NCBI GenBank assembly: GCA_002803225.1
Contig: NXFV01000870.1
Span: 1-34,011 of the forward strand
Origin: Gamarada debralockiae
Taxonomy: Eukaryota > Ascomycota > Leotiomycetes > Helotiales > Hyphodiscaceae
Length of the DNA stretch: 34,011 bases
Direction of reading: 5' to 3'
Part shown: positions 8,316-18,780 of the stretch, piece after piece
Numbering within the stretch: the stretch's first letter is position 1
Layout of the letters: every line of letters begins with the position of its first letter
Position numbers and translations under genes: made by a program
Notes under the pieces: model-generated
Database searches by the model: none
What the model was told of the DNA's origin: nothing
The model's input: only the letters and a program-made list of their open reading frames with translations

Positions 8316-9479
8316 AAAGATGATTGTGGTAGTGCTGGAAAGACGCGTCGAGCTTTGTTGACTCTGTTCCAAGAGACGCGTCAGTGGGATAAACGATACC
8401 CAACTTCGCAGTGGAGGAGTTCCAAAGTTTTGCTTATTACGCGACGAGTACTTACCAACGGCTTCGGTCAAATTCTTCCCAGTTTTCCTCGGGTGCTCGG
8501 TGTCGAGCTTGGGAAATGAATTGATTGAAAAAAGGCTGGAGTGCCGAGGCTGTGTGGATTTCGAGTCACGAGACTATCTGAAAACCCCCGCGTCAGGTTT
8601 CCCCATCATATGTAGAGCCAGAAAGCGCGGGATTACGTTGTTAGGCACTATTAATGCTCCTTCTCCATAGAAAGTCAACTCAACCCTTCCCCGCAACAAT
8701 TTATATCTTCAAAATCCAATCAACCTACGCTTCGCCTCTAAATAAACCAATCAGAGCCAACAAGGAATCCCTTGCCAGACGGGGATTTTCCGAAGCCTCA
8801 GGAAGCAAAGAAAAAGTGGAGACAATCAGCTTAGCGCAATTTAGGAGGAGAAGCGTTCCCCCTGAAACTCAATGCTTTTCGCGGAGGCATCCAATTTCTC
8901 GAGGCTGTGTGACCTGCCACGAAGCACCTCTCCTGCATACTCTCGACCTGTCCTACTTGTCTAGGACTCTCAATTGTTGCTTCCCTCGAAGGCTTGATAC
9001 GGTACGTCCCCTCTTTTCCAACACGAGTGCTCAACGCACCCGCAGACCGATCCGAAATAGCTCGATGATCCCTGCCGATAATTCTGTTCTTCCCCTTTTG
9101 ACAGCGACCTCAAACTTTCATCACCTTCTTCAACAACACAGAACTGACTTGAACGCGCCTGCCGATAGATCGAGCTCGACAATCATTCTGCGGCATTTCA
9201 TACTCGATTGCGACTTCACAAAGACGCGGGCGACGACTGTTTGAAGACAATTTTCTGGTATGTGCGATCGATGATCGTGTTCCTGCACTGCGCATCCCTT
9301 CTCCACCCATCAATACGAAGACACGTTGACGGAATCTGGCTATGGAAAATCTGCCAACCATTCGATTTTATCCTTGACTCTGTTATACAGAAGCTAATGA
9401 ACCTTCGTCGATATAGACATTCTTTCCTACCTCCCCCTGACGACTTCACAATCGAACCTTCTATATCAGACCTAAGACA
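8316..9479. other. Bidirectional upstream region of 2EXR and septin genes
   Basis: The two genes diverge, so this region should hold both promoters and leaders. A GTAAGT donor at about 8450-8456 on the minus strand could start a 5'-UTR intron of the 2EXR gene. The plus strand is pyrimidine-rich close to the septin start (about 9420-9479), as often seen before fungal start sites. Long open frames at 8654-9244 and 9208-9687 show no motif and are not called. Confidence 0.55.
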
Positions 9480-11525
9480 ATGGGTAAGCAATACATTTTA
9501 TTTGGAGGAAGTCGTCATCGAGGAGTGGTTTCTGGACCAGCTGGCCTCGAATTCAAAATGCTCGTCGGTCGTCAACATAAAATCGACTCTCGATATAAAC
9601 TCTGTGCCTCTGCAAACGCCAGTTTCTACAACTAGGGGCCTTGCATACTCTCCGTCTCTGCGGCAGGCCAACTTGTATACCTCGTGAGCGATCTGGCGCA
9701 GGCACTCCCGTTCTCGCCAAGGACCTCATTGACTGCACAAACATGCCATGGCTACTGCGCTCATAGGATTGCTCGCGCAATCCCGAGGTTCTCGTTCCGA
9801 GAGTGTCACGAAGGGACCCATGTTTGTGCCAGTCAACGAACTCGAGGATACTTCTGTCAATCGCCCATATTCCGCGAGCCTTGGAGCCTTCATTGCCGCC
9901 AGCCGTACCGCAGCATGCTAGACGTTGAGGCCACTCCAAGCCTGCGGCCTATTGCAATTGCTCCCGAAGAGTCCATAATCCTTCGGTGCGAATCAGCGAT
10001 TGACGGCATTGTTCAGAAGCTCAAGCATACCACTACCTCGAGCGATTGGGCTGACATTTTATGTTTCTATACAGCTACAAATGGCGTTGCCCCAGCGGCA
10101 CCCACACGCGTCTCTCCAGCACCAAATGGCAAGGCTGTGTCCCCTTCACAAGAAGTGCCGCAGAGCGTGAGCTCGACCGACCCAAAAGTTGCTGCTCAAC
10201 AAGCCAGTGATATGAGAAACATTGTCCGCAGAAAGTTGACTGGTTACGTCGGATTCGCAAATCTACCAAACCAATGGCACCGCAAGAGCGTCCGAAAAGG
10301 ATTCAACTTCAATGTTATGGTCGTTGGTATGTTACGATTCTGCACCTGGTTAATACATAGCTCACAGAATTTAGGTGAATCTGGCCTCGGAAAGTCTACT
10401 TTGGTCAACACTCTCTTCAACACCTCCCTATACCCACCCCGAGAGCGCAAAGGACCCAGTCTTGACATCATCCCAAAGACCGTTTCCATACAATCCATAA
10501 GCGCTGATATTGAGGAGAATGGTGTTCGTTTACGCTTGACCGTTGTTGATACCCCTGGTTTTGGTGACTTCGTCAACAACGACGAGTCTTGGCGACCAAT
10601 CGTGGATAACATTGAGCAACGATTCGATGCCTACTTGGATGCCGAGAACAAGGTCAATCGCATGAACATCGTTGACAACCGTGTCCACGCCTGTGTGTAC
10701 TTCATCCAGCCAACTGGTCATGCTTTGAAGCCATTGGACATTGAAGTTATGCGCCGACTTCATACGAAGGTCAACTTGATCCCAGTCATCGCAAAGGCTG
10801 ATACCATGACCGATGAAGAGATCATGGCTTTCAAGGCCAGAGTAAGACCACCATTGCTACAACTCCTGAGGCATTGCTGACATTTCCAGATCCTGGCCGA
10901 CATCAAGCACCAAGGCATTCAAATATTCGAAGGTCCCCGCTACGAACTTGACGACGACGAGACGATTGCAGAAAATAATGAGATCATGTCAAAGGTCCCC
11001 TTCGCCGTTGTTGGTGCCAACACCGAGATTACGAGTGCAGATGGGCGAAAGGTTCGCGGACGTCGCTACCCATGGGGTGTCATCGAAGTCGACAATGAGG
11101 AGCATTGCGATTTCGTCAAATTGCGCCAGATGCTGATCCGAACACATATGGAGGAGCTCAAGGAACATACCAACAATGCGCTGTACGAGAACTACAGATC
11201 CGAGAAGCTCACCGCAATGGGTGTTGCTCAAGATCCAAGTGTCTTCAAGGAGGTTAATCCTGCCGTCAAGCAGGAAGAGGAGCGCACACTTCACGAACAG
11301 AAGCTTGCCAAGATGGAGGCCGAGATGAAGATGGTGTTCCAACAGAAGGTCGCGGAGAAGGAAAGCAAGCTCAAGCAGAGCGAAGAAGAGTTGTACGCAC
11401 GCCATCGCGAGATGAAGGAACAACTCGAACGCCAACGAATGGAGCTGGAAGAAAAGAAGTCGAGAATCGAGAGCGGACGGCCACTGGAAGAGAAGGGCAA
11501 GAGGAAGGGATTCTCTCTTCGTTAA
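9480..11525 (+). CDS. Septin, CDC3/AspB class
   Basis: A GTP-binding septin that assembles into filaments and rings at septa, hyphal tips and infection structures. Model: exons 9480-9483, 10075-10326, 10375-10841 and 10890-11525, giving 452 aa. The first exon is ATGG. After a 591-nt intron (donor GTAAGC, acceptor TATACAG) it yields [14 protein letters not shown] basic stretch (RKSVRKG) precedes the P-loop GESGLGKS (86-93), which is itself split by intron 2. DTPGFGD (144-150) is G3 and AKAD (225-228) is G4. The septin element includes [11 protein letters not shown], and residues about 340-440 form a charged coiled coil ending KRKGFSLR. Sequence and C-terminal coil point to the CDC3 group (AspB in Aspergillus). 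Alternative start: ATG at 9915-9917 reads through unspliced into exon 2 and would give about 505 aa. Identity is near certain; the N-terminus is less so. Confidence 0.95.
9484..10074 (+). other. Predicted long first intron of the septin gene
   Basis: The donor GTAAGC at 9484 comes four bases into the coding sequence, and the acceptor TTTCTATACAG ends at 10074 with GGCTGAC upstream as branch site. At 591 nt it is far longer than other introns here. The competing view is that translation starts inside it at 9915. Confidence 0.55.
10327..10374 (+). other. Septin intron splitting the P-loop codon
   Basis: This 48-nt intron has donor GTATGT and acceptor TTTAG. It is phase 1 and divides the first glycine codon of the GESGLGKS P-loop. 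Its length is a multiple of three and it has no stop, so unspliced RNA would insert 16 residues into the nucleotide-binding loop. Confidence 0.9.
10842..10889 (+). other. Septin intron 3
   Basis: A 48-nt phase-0 intron with donor GTAAGA, branch GCTGAC and acceptor TTTCCAG. It joins AFKAR to ILADIK, the sequence expected in septins. Retention would bring in a stop codon. Confidence 0.9.
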
Positions 11526-12563
11526 GCCACCATCCACACCGGCGCACCGGAGTTACCTTTCGCACGTTGGTACCGATGACACATAGGCACTTTACTTTCA
11601 ATTCTCGTCTCTTTAATCACTGATCCTTAATATTGCGCGAATACGATGGAGAGCAGGGGAGCAACGAGTGGAGGAAGGGGTTATGACGAGGCAGCTTCTG
11701 CGAGGCTGGTCGTCACGCTGCGTTTGTGTGCAAAAGACAGATGGGTTCGAGAACTATGCTTAGCAGGACGGCGGAGGAAAAGAATGGTCGCGAGATCACA
11801 AAATTGGCTTCGATGATGTTTCCTTTTTCTCCCTCTTCTTGTGTAGCCTGTTTCTTCGGATTGAATCTGTATTTATTACGATAGCTTGAGATTTACTCTC
11901 CTTTGGCTTTCTTCTTTGCTTTGTTATGAATGGAAAAGGGATTTATCTCAAAGCTGATGATTGTGACACATGCTTTGATTGTAGATCGGTGACTGAACTT
12001 GAAACTTACAATGCCATCATCAGCCAAGTGGCCACCACGGCTGAGAGCACGTCCAAACTCAAAACCGCCTCATCCGCAGCCAGTGCCATCCCATCATTCC
12101 GTCTCACCAAACTTAAAATCAAAATAGGGCACCAGCATTCCGTGCCTGCATATCTCCGAAACGTAGCCGTGGCTGGTGCGGGAGGTCTGCGGGTCCGTGT
12201 TGGTTCGAGCCTCAGCCGTCTTCTCGCTCCTGCATGCTGCTAGTAAGGTTGGCGCATGCTTATTAATCGATTATTTCTTTCAGTGTGTAAGAAGCATATC
12301 CTCAAGAAGATATCTAAACGCATCTCAATCGTTGAAACTGGCCTCGTGATTGAAGCCAGCGGGTTGGTGGAGTTGCATCTAGCCGGTTGAGTTAAGTTGG
12401 CTGATTTCAAGTCCTAGATCTAGTCATTCAAATCATAAGGCATTGCATCGTTCAGTCGTTCAGAATCACTAGGCATCAAAGGGCATTGAATGGCTCCAGT
12501 GGATGGAGTATTTCAATTCGCCGCGAACTCCATTATCTCCAGTTCTGATATCTATCCTAACAT
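11526..12563. other. Intergenic region between convergent septin and coiled-coil gene
   Basis: This holds the septin 3' untranslated region on the left and that of the minus-strand gene on the right. An open frame at 11926-12243 (+) has no motif and is Ala/Ser-rich by chance composition. I see no RNA gene or repeat. Confidence 0.6.
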
Positions 12564-13431
12564 TCATCGACTTGGGCGTCCCTCATCTCCCTCTCCCGCA
12601 AACATTTCCTTAGTAGGGATGTCCTTGTACTCCTCATAAATAGCAGAAATTGCAGCGTGCTTGTTGTCGGCATACCAATCCATCTGTTGCTGGTGTTAGT
12701 GCTAAGGGACCAGTTGACGCACGAGGGTTGCTTACAGCGTCTAGCGTCTCTCTGATTGTGCACTTCGTTCCGTCCACCAACGAACCCTGTGTCTCGTCGA
12801 CCTTGCACAGAATCTCAGCGCCAGCAATAATCTTCTCTGGATCTCCCGCGATCTCATCGTAGAGTTTAACCTTAGTTCTCCAGCCCTTATTATACGATGC
12901 CGCTTGCGCTTGCGTTTTCAAGTATGCCAACATCTCAGGCTAAAGTGAGCGCTTCATTAGCCTCATCCTCACTCAACCCACCTCAACCACCTCCTCACAA
13001 CTGCTCACCTTTGCCTTTAACAACCTAGCAATCCTCCTCGTCTTAAAGGTCATAAACACCTTATCCTCTCCATCCGGATCCAAGTTCGGTTCTCTCTTTA
13101 GAATGTCAGCGATTCGCTCCGCCTCCTTGACTTTCGCGTCCGCCGCAGCAGCCAATTTCGCCTTCAGGTTGCCGATGCCTTTGCGCTGCTTGGACACATT
13201 GTTGTGGAGAGATTTTGCTGCTTCGATCCATTCCGAGGGATGGCGGGAGGTTACTTCGGCCACGGCTTTGGAGATGCGGGCTTCGAGACGGGAGGCTTGC
13301 GAATCGGGCATGCTTTCGTCGCCGGAGTTGAATTGTGAGGTTTGGGTTGGTGGGAGAGGCATTGAGGAGATTTGAGAGGAGTCGGGGAGTGGTTTCGAAG
13401 ATGAAGAGGTTTTTGAGGATCGCGACCGCAT
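12564..13431 (-). CDS. Unrecognised 248-aa protein, helical and charged
   Basis: Three exons (13009-13431, 12736-12939, 12564-12683) join in phase 0 at two good introns. Intron 1 (12940-13008) has donor GTGAGC and acceptor TTTAG. Intron 2 (12684-12735) has donor GTAAGC, branch CACTAAC and acceptor AACAG. Residues 1-45 are Ser/Pro-rich and probably disordered. Residues about 46-140 are alanine- and charge-rich with likely coiled coil (SKQRKGIGNLKAKLAAAADA). The C-terminal half is helical with CTIRETLDAMDWYADNK. It has no signal peptide or membrane span. I do not recognise a family. The clean splicing and even codon quality argue for a real, conserved nuclear or cytosolic protein. Confidence 0.75.
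12684..12735 (-). other. Intron 2 of the unrecognised coiled-coil gene
   Basis: A 52-nt phase-0 intron with GTAAGC donor, CACTAAC branch and AACAG acceptor. It links ETLDA to MDWYADNK. Confidence 0.8.
12940..13008 (-). other. Intron 1 of the unrecognised coiled-coil gene
   Basis: A 69-nt phase-0 intron with GTGAGC donor and CACTTTAG acceptor. It links ARLLKAK to PEMLAYLK. Confidence 0.8.
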
Positions 13432-14743
13432 TTTGTTGGATGTGTGAGTGAATATTGTGGGAAAGGTGAGTAGTTGAGTCGCTTAGCGACCCTTTATCGT
13501 CTTCAAGATAAATAGAAGTTCTTGTTCTTTGAAGTCGACAAATAATTGACGACAGAGAATTTCCAGAATACCTTAGTTGGGAGTTGAGTGTTGGTGTGGT
13601 GAAAGGGGTTCAGTTCGAGGAAAGCCAGCCTAGGACCTCAGCTGCTCATTGGCGGACTTAACCCCAGCAATCAAAGATGACAGAATCCTAAGTCAGGATT
13701 TAATATGTCAATGGCTCAGTGGCTTTAAGAAATTGAGGGGTTTGACCATCCTCTGCAAGAATCAGCCTTGCCTATCTGCCCTGAAAGAGGTACCATCAGT
13801 GACATAATTTCTACTTGGCTTTTACTGTCAAACTCTTGCAAATATACGCAGATAAGCCTTGCCTTGGAAGCTGTTCGATTCAAAATTAGAAATTTAGAAG
13901 TTTTCACTGAGCGTAAAAGATCAGAAGAGAGAAATGGATGGCAGTTATTCATTCTTGCAGGTATTTTTTATCTCAACGTCTTACAAGTTGTTTGATGCTA
14001 TGATGATAATAAAGAGTAGTTTGCAGCAAGAGATGCTACTTTGAAGGCTTGAAGGCTGGAGGCGAGAGTCTGGTCCTCTATTGGTGTTAAAGCAGAACAC
14101 ATCAAAGAAGCAATCCAAGTGCCACGTACTTCAAGAGTTCTCCGCTATCATATGAGAATGGACAGTCATCGCTATCTACTGTGGCTCAATCATTAGGTAA
14201 TGTGGCGATTTCTGAGACTTTGAGCCTCTTAAAGGATGGTGAACCACGAAAGACACCTTTCGATTGTAATGAAATTAGGGCGTGGGGCCTCCTCCCTATA
14301 TGATCCGACATAACATCCTGCTCCTAAACAAATTTTGGTGGCGAATTTCACATGCCCAGGCACCACCTCGCTTGTGGCTTGGAGTGGGCCCCTGAGCCCC
14401 TGAAGGCTTGCAGCCCGCCAAGCCAATCATGTGAATGATGCCTAAATGGTCGCCACGTGATATCCTTGCAGCCTATTTGGGCTACAATTTGGCCGCTGCT
14501 GCCTTCCACATGACTGCATGACTGTAGGTCTCGTGATAGCGTGTGAAAGACGTGTGGCTGCTATTTCTAACTTTAGAAGTATCGCGTCACGGTTACGAAG
14601 AGCAAGTGCAAGGCAAAATGTATTTAAATCGTCGTAATTGCCTTGGAGAATTGGACTCAATTCTCAGGAAGTATCAAGGCAGTCTCAACCCTGTTCCTTA
14701 TTAAGGATTTATATCATCTCTTCTGGAAAATCATAAAAGAGCC
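13432..14743. other. Divergent intergenic region
   Basis: The flanking genes diverge, so promoters for both should lie here. Short frames at 13725-13995 and 14229-14660 are motif-free. I see no repeat or RNA gene. Confidence 0.6.
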
Positions 14744-15557
14744 ATGACCTTCCCCTTCTTCAACTCCTTCCCACCGGAGATACATTCCTTGATTCTCTCC
14801 TCATGTGCTCCAAACGATCGTGCCTGCCTCAGTTTGACTTGGTACTTTGCCCCTTTCCCAACATCAATGTATTCAACTAACACATTTAACAGCAAATATC
14901 TCTATGAACTCAACCCATCGAGTGACCTCGTCTCGCTTGACAATGAAGATGACCTCGCCCCTCTGTGCTCAAAGTCCGAACTGGCATCACGCCCAAACAA
15001 TCCATGGCTTGGTCATTACCAGCATCGTCAAGAGTGCCACGATGCCAGCTTCGCTGAAGCGACAAAACGCAATGAGCAATCTGGACTGCCTCTTCCCAAG
15101 CAAAGAAAATGCCGAACAAACCGCTGGGCATCCCACTGCGAATGCTTTTCGGGAAGATCGAAATTGCATCAGAGGCTGAGAACTTGGGTTCCAAAGGGAT
15201 TGAATTATTGTGGACGGTGCGATATGTTCACTAGGAGGAAGAAGTCCCATAATGGCCGCTGTATACCAATCCCTTCCTGCATTCTGTAGCACTTGCTGAT
15301 CATAGAAAGGTTATCATGGGCGCCCCAAGCCACGACGTCAAGAGCCAAAATACTGGACGCATTATTCAAGGAGAGGTGCTTTTGGAAGGAATTTGTGGAA
15401 GAAGTGGTTCACCAATTCTGATATGAATCGATTTGAAAGAAAGCTGGGGATGCCTAGGAAGCGAGCTGGAAAGGAGAGATATGAGATGAGGGACGTGGAA
15501 CCGAAGCATGTGGATACAAGGGCGGTGAGGTATAGCCAAGCTACATATAGCGACTGA
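14744..15557 (+). CDS. F-box-like protein with Cys-rich middle
   Basis: A fungal F-box-like protein, a possible substrate adaptor of an SCF ubiquitin ligase. Three exons (14744-14841, 14893-15260, 15310-15557) give 237 aa. FNSFPPEIHSLILSSC (4-20) followed by CLSLTCKYLYELN (about 28-40) is the F-box-like helix pair. It only reads correctly after removing the 51-nt intron 1. Residues about 107-160 hold cysteines and basic residues (CRTNRWASHCECF, then LNYCGRCDMF), suggesting a small zinc-binding or disulphide unit. The C-terminal exon is strongly basic (YHGRPKPRRQEPKYW). Intron 2 (15261-15309) uses the second AG after a branch point lying very close to the first. Without it the frame ends early at 15289 with 164 aa. 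Function beyond the F-box is unknown. Confidence 0.75.
14842..14892 (+). other. Intron 1 of the F-box-like gene (51 nt, in frame)
   Basis: Donor GTACTT, branch AACTAAC and acceptor TTTAACAG. Joining TG plus C makes Cys and restores CLSLTCKYLYEL. The length is a multiple of three with no stop. Confidence 0.8.
15261..15309 (+). other. Intron 2 of the F-box-like gene
   Basis: Donor GTATAC and branch TGCTGAT. The acceptor is taken at CATAGAAAG because the first AG lies only about five bases from the branch A and would create a stop. The join T plus GT gives Cys and opens a further 82 codons. Confidence 0.65.
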
Positions 15558-15851
15558 CAGTGGGCGTAGTATGTGGGACTGGCATGAGTGTCAAGGAAAG
15601 TTGAAGTTGATTAGACGGATAGGTGGGATGCAAATATGGGCCGCTCAATAACGGACTTTGATGGATACGATGATGATTGTACGAATAACGAATTTCCATA
15701 ATTTGCGTGCAGGGATCATTCCCTCTCTGTGTTTTCGAGGCGGCCAATCAAGGAGGTAATTAGGGAACACGGCAGAGTACACATGCAAATTGAACCGGGT
15801 TGCTCCTTCTGTTAGGACCAGCGAGCAAAACAGTCGCTTTAATCGATCTTC

Positions 15852-15965
15852 TCATGGCTCATGTGGAGCCGAGATATCTTGAGGGTTGACAAGCGTGGTG
15901 GATTTCAAGGAGGGAAGTGGGATGCCAACATTCGGTGCAAAAATTTCGGGAGCAGGTGAGCTTTC
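15852..15965 (-). pseudogene. Former 3' extension of the repeat-tailed gene
   Basis: Directly after the TGA at 15966-15968 the same frame stays open for 37 codons to a TGA at 15852-15854. It still encodes repeat-like sequence (SSPAPEIFAPNVGI and LVNPQDISAPHE). This suggests that the TGA is a recent premature stop, or that the frame is a decaying tail. It is too short to judge alone. Confidence 0.4.
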
Positions 15966-16993
15966 TCACGGTGGTGGTATGAGGAGGGCCTTGGGCGCGA
16001 GAACCTCGGGGTCTTGAATACCACCAGAGAGGAATTTTATCGGCTGTAGCCAAAACCTGCGAGGGGATTCTTTGAGTTCTTCGATGTCATCTCTTAATAC
16101 TGAAGGTTCTTGGCTTCCACTTTTCGGTGCAGGGTCATCGGCGTTCTGACTGGTGGGTGACGACTCTTTGGGGACATCTGTTGACAGAGATAGTTTGTTG
16201 ATTCCACCTTTCGATGCAGGGACCTCGGCCCCCTGATAATCACCACATTTGAAGTCGATGGGATTATTTCGTAAGCCATGAAAGAAACGACGTCGCATAA
16301 TCAGCGGATCCATATCATCTCGATTCATCTTCGGGCACAAAGTACTGCTCTTACTTTCTCTTCTTGGTTCGAACTTGGACGCCAGGCTCCAGTAAGAATT
16401 CGTTCGTGCAGCTTCTTTTGAACGTTGTTGAAAGCATCTTCCCACTTCCGTTTGTCGTAAACTTCTAGGACCTTGTTTAGGGGAATGTGTGACTCGATGA
16501 AGTCATGGTGGCACAAGTGTTTGGTAAAGTATGTTGCCTTCAACAGCTTCTTGGCATAGTCGAGCAGGAGCATCTTGCACCGCGCCTTGTCTCCACTGAT
16601 GTCCAGCCCAACGAATTCCCTATTTTTGAAATCCCAAATCTCGTTGTTCTTTATTGCATCGATATTTGGTAGGGTATATTCGTCTGCATCCGCCGGTTCG
16701 TTTGAGGACTCGGGTGGAGGAGTAAGATTCCCTGAAGAAAGCAAGGCAGTATCGCATTGTGCAGCATCGATTGTTTGCTCTTCGTCCTCTTCAACTGCTG
16801 CGCTCTTTGGCTCTGATTTGGCGTCTTCTTCCGCAAATTGAACGTTCAGCTCCGTCTCCTCCACCTCTCCTTCTAGTTGCACGATCTCACAGCTAAGTTG
16901 CTGATCATGGAGGTCGATATCGAGAGCTCTCTTGGTTTTCAGACGCATTTGCAAGACTTGTAGCTGCCTTCGGAGGGAGAGAAGGCTTGCCAT
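15966..16993 (-). CDS. Unrecognised protein with PAPKxG-type repeat tail
   Basis: The start is the ATG at 16991-16993 (MASLLSLRRQLQVLQMRLK), which begins a likely coiled coil. A Glu/Asp- and Pro-rich linker follows, then a compact segment (EIWDFKNREFVGLDISG to ERILTGAWRPSSN). Unspliced, the frame ends at 16325 with 222 aa. A two-exon model is attractive: donor GTAAGA at 16354 and acceptor TTATCAG at 16233 (122 nt, phase 0) attach an 89-codon tail carrying loose repeats GAEVPASKGGI, DDPAPKSGS and DPEVLAPKALL. That model gives 301 aa. The same repeat style reappears in the broken gene at 18901-20095. No known domain was recognised. It is divergent from the nuclease-like gene, with only about 225 bp between start codons, so the two may share a promoter. 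Confidence 0.5.
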
Positions 16994-17218
16994 TGAGAAT
17001 TCAGGGCGGAGTAGGGCTTTCAGACTCTTTTGTAGAATCGCTAGATTCGAGAGAATTGTGAACTTGCACAAGGTCGGCCTAATTTCATGTGACTTAGTGA
17101 TCTAATTCGGTTCTTCACATCGCGAAAATCAAATCTCGAAACTCGTTCATCCTTCCAAGCACCACACTCCCCAACACCATACTCAAACCGCACGCATCTA
17201 CGCTCTACGCTCCTCAAA

Positions 17219-18469
17219 ATGGGCTCAACTGCTGCTCCAGGTTTGTCACCACCCACGCTTCCGTTAAGTCAGAACACGCCCACAAATAAAGGTACACCAT
17301 CCCAAACGCCTTCCAGGAAGAGAAAGAGGCTAGTAAGCATCGACGAATTCGTCAGCTTGTTGGACGCCGAACCAGATGATTTCAAGGCTGCATGGTACAA
17401 CTTGCGAGCTGTCGCTGTCGGTATCTCTACCCCGGTAACGGTAGGTATCTATATTTAGGGTACACTATACGCGATTTGCTTACATTTATAGCTTGCTCCA
17501 ACGTCTCTTCAGAGTGATACCGAAGCTCTACGACTCTTCAATTTGCGCAAAGGCAACACGAATCCTTTCGCGGGTGTACAAATCTCACCAATACCTCTAT
17601 ATCTTGAGCAGAACATTGCTAGGATCTACGACGTGACGAGTGGTAGCGAAAAATCACACAATGAGGCCTTCTGCCGCATGATCATAGATCAGATACTTAT
17701 CAGCTGTTTGTATGAGGAGGGCCGACGATCCGACCAGCAACCACCTAAGCAAGCCACAGACACAGACAAAGAGGGCCAACGATCCGACCAGCAACCACCC
17801 AAGCAAGCCACAGACACAGACAAAGTCTCCTCTCACAAGCCTCCCCGTATGTCAGACACAAAAACAGAAAGAGAAGATCCAGCTGAGCTCGAGCTACTTC
17901 ATGAGACACTTCTATCGAGAGTTGTCACCCACAAGGGACAGACTAAGCGACTGTGTGGATACGCGGATTATAGCGTTTGGCATGATAGCACCAAAAATGG
18001 AAAGGAGACGATGGCGACAAATCTTTTGATCGTGGAAGCCAAACGTCAGCATTATACCGACACTGCATTGCCACAACTCGCCAGCTACATGGGGATCGTC
18101 CACGCTTCACGCAAAGACGAGAAGAAGGAAAATTGTGTAGTGTATGGTGCTGTGTCTGATGGGAGCAGCTTCCGCTTCTGCCGGATTGATAACGATGGCG
18201 TGTTCGTTCAGAGCGGTCTTCTGGAGTGGGAATGGAACAAGGATCAAATCTACAGTATTATACGGTCCCTCCTCCGAGCAGCAGCCCTTTCATCACCAAG
18301 CACAACGCCAATAAAGGACCCTATGCGTAGGAAAATAGTCCTCGCGTCATTCGGTAGCCCAAGCAAGACCCAGAAGTTCGATTATGGTTGTGGTCAGTTA
18401 CGCATTTATGACGAGGATGAGGTGGAGGATGCTGAAATAGTCCACTTGAACCGCGATTCGCAATACTGA
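17219..18469 (+). CDS. PD-(D/E)XK nuclease-like fungal protein
   Basis: Exons 17219-17440 and 17492-18469 give 399 aa. Residues 1-40 are disordered with a basic SRKRKRL stretch that could act as a nuclear localisation signal. The core has NEAFCRMIIDQIL (Glu near 132), GYADYSVW (Asp 233) and LLIVEAKRQ (Glu 256, Lys 258). These fit the E...D...ExK arrangement of the PD-(D/E)XK fold. They are followed by LPQLASYMGIVHASR and VVYGAVSDGSSFRF, as in many uncharacterised fungal proteins of this type, some of which occur in Crinkler-like contexts. Residues about 167-202 contain a tandem duplication (RSDQQPPKQATDTDK twice) inserted between the first helix and the catalytic strand. Nuclease activity is inferred from motifs only. 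Confidence 0.7.
17441..17491 (+). other. Intron of the nuclease-like gene
   Basis: A 51-nt phase-0 intron with donor GTAGGT and acceptor TTTATAG. It links TPVT to LAPTSLQSDTEAL. Retention would stop translation at once. Confidence 0.75.
17717..17824 (+). repeat. 54-bp in-frame tandem duplication in the nuclease-like gene
   Basis: Two adjacent 54-bp units (17717-17770 and 17771-17824) differ at only a few bases. Each encodes 18 residues rich in Gln, Pro, Asp and Thr. The near identity points to a recent duplication, and the length keeps the frame. Confidence 0.9.
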
Positions 18470-18648
18470 AGGGATGTGTTTGTATTCGGGGGCCGTGTGC
18501 CATAGTTGCTATTGGGCTGAGCTATTCTGTTGACGCTCCGAAAGGAGGTTGATCGCAATAGTGAAGGATGTGTTTGTATTCGGGGGCCGTGTGCCATAGT
18601 TGCTGTTGGGCTGAGCTATTCTATTGACGCTCCGAAAGGAGGTTGATT
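18458..18648 (+). repeat. 95-bp tandem duplication over the 3' end of the nuclease gene
   Basis: TCGCAATA starts at 18458 and again at 18553, and the following about 95 bp match with a handful of differences. Each unit contains GGATGTGTTTGTATTCGGGG and ends with CGCTCCGAAAGGAGGTT. The first unit includes the last codons and stop of the coding sequence. Confidence 0.9.
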
Positions 18649-18780
18649 GACTTGTCCATATTTAATACCAAAACCATTTGCAAGCGATTCCGATTACGAA
18701 GTTGGACATTTCCCGCTTCAAATATGCAAATTTTCTATTTTACAGGATGTTTTATGTATGTGAAACCTCCTTTCGGAGCG
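18628..18780. repeat. 17-bp perfect inverted pair, possible small element
   Basis: CGCTCCGAAAGGAGGTT at 18628-18644 is matched by its exact reverse complement at 18764-18780, 119 bp away. A third, direct copy lies at 18534-18550. The word itself folds as CTCC-GAAA-GGAG. The enclosed DNA is AT-rich and non-coding. This may be the terminal repeats of a MITE-like element that was partly duplicated with the gene end. I see no target-site duplication. Confidence 0.45.

Noticed and set aside
8654..9244. 196-codon plus-strand frame before the septin gene
   Set aside because: Low-complexity Ser/Thr/Arg composition without motif; more likely promoter and leader of the septin gene.
10989..11537. 182-codon frame antisense to the septin C-terminus
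   Set aside because: Leu/His-rich mirror of the Glu/Lys-rich coiled coil; a typical shadow frame.
14847..15179. 110-codon plus-strand frame inside the F-box-like gene
   Set aside because: Overlaps the spliced F-box-like frame, which has the recognisable domain and splice sites.
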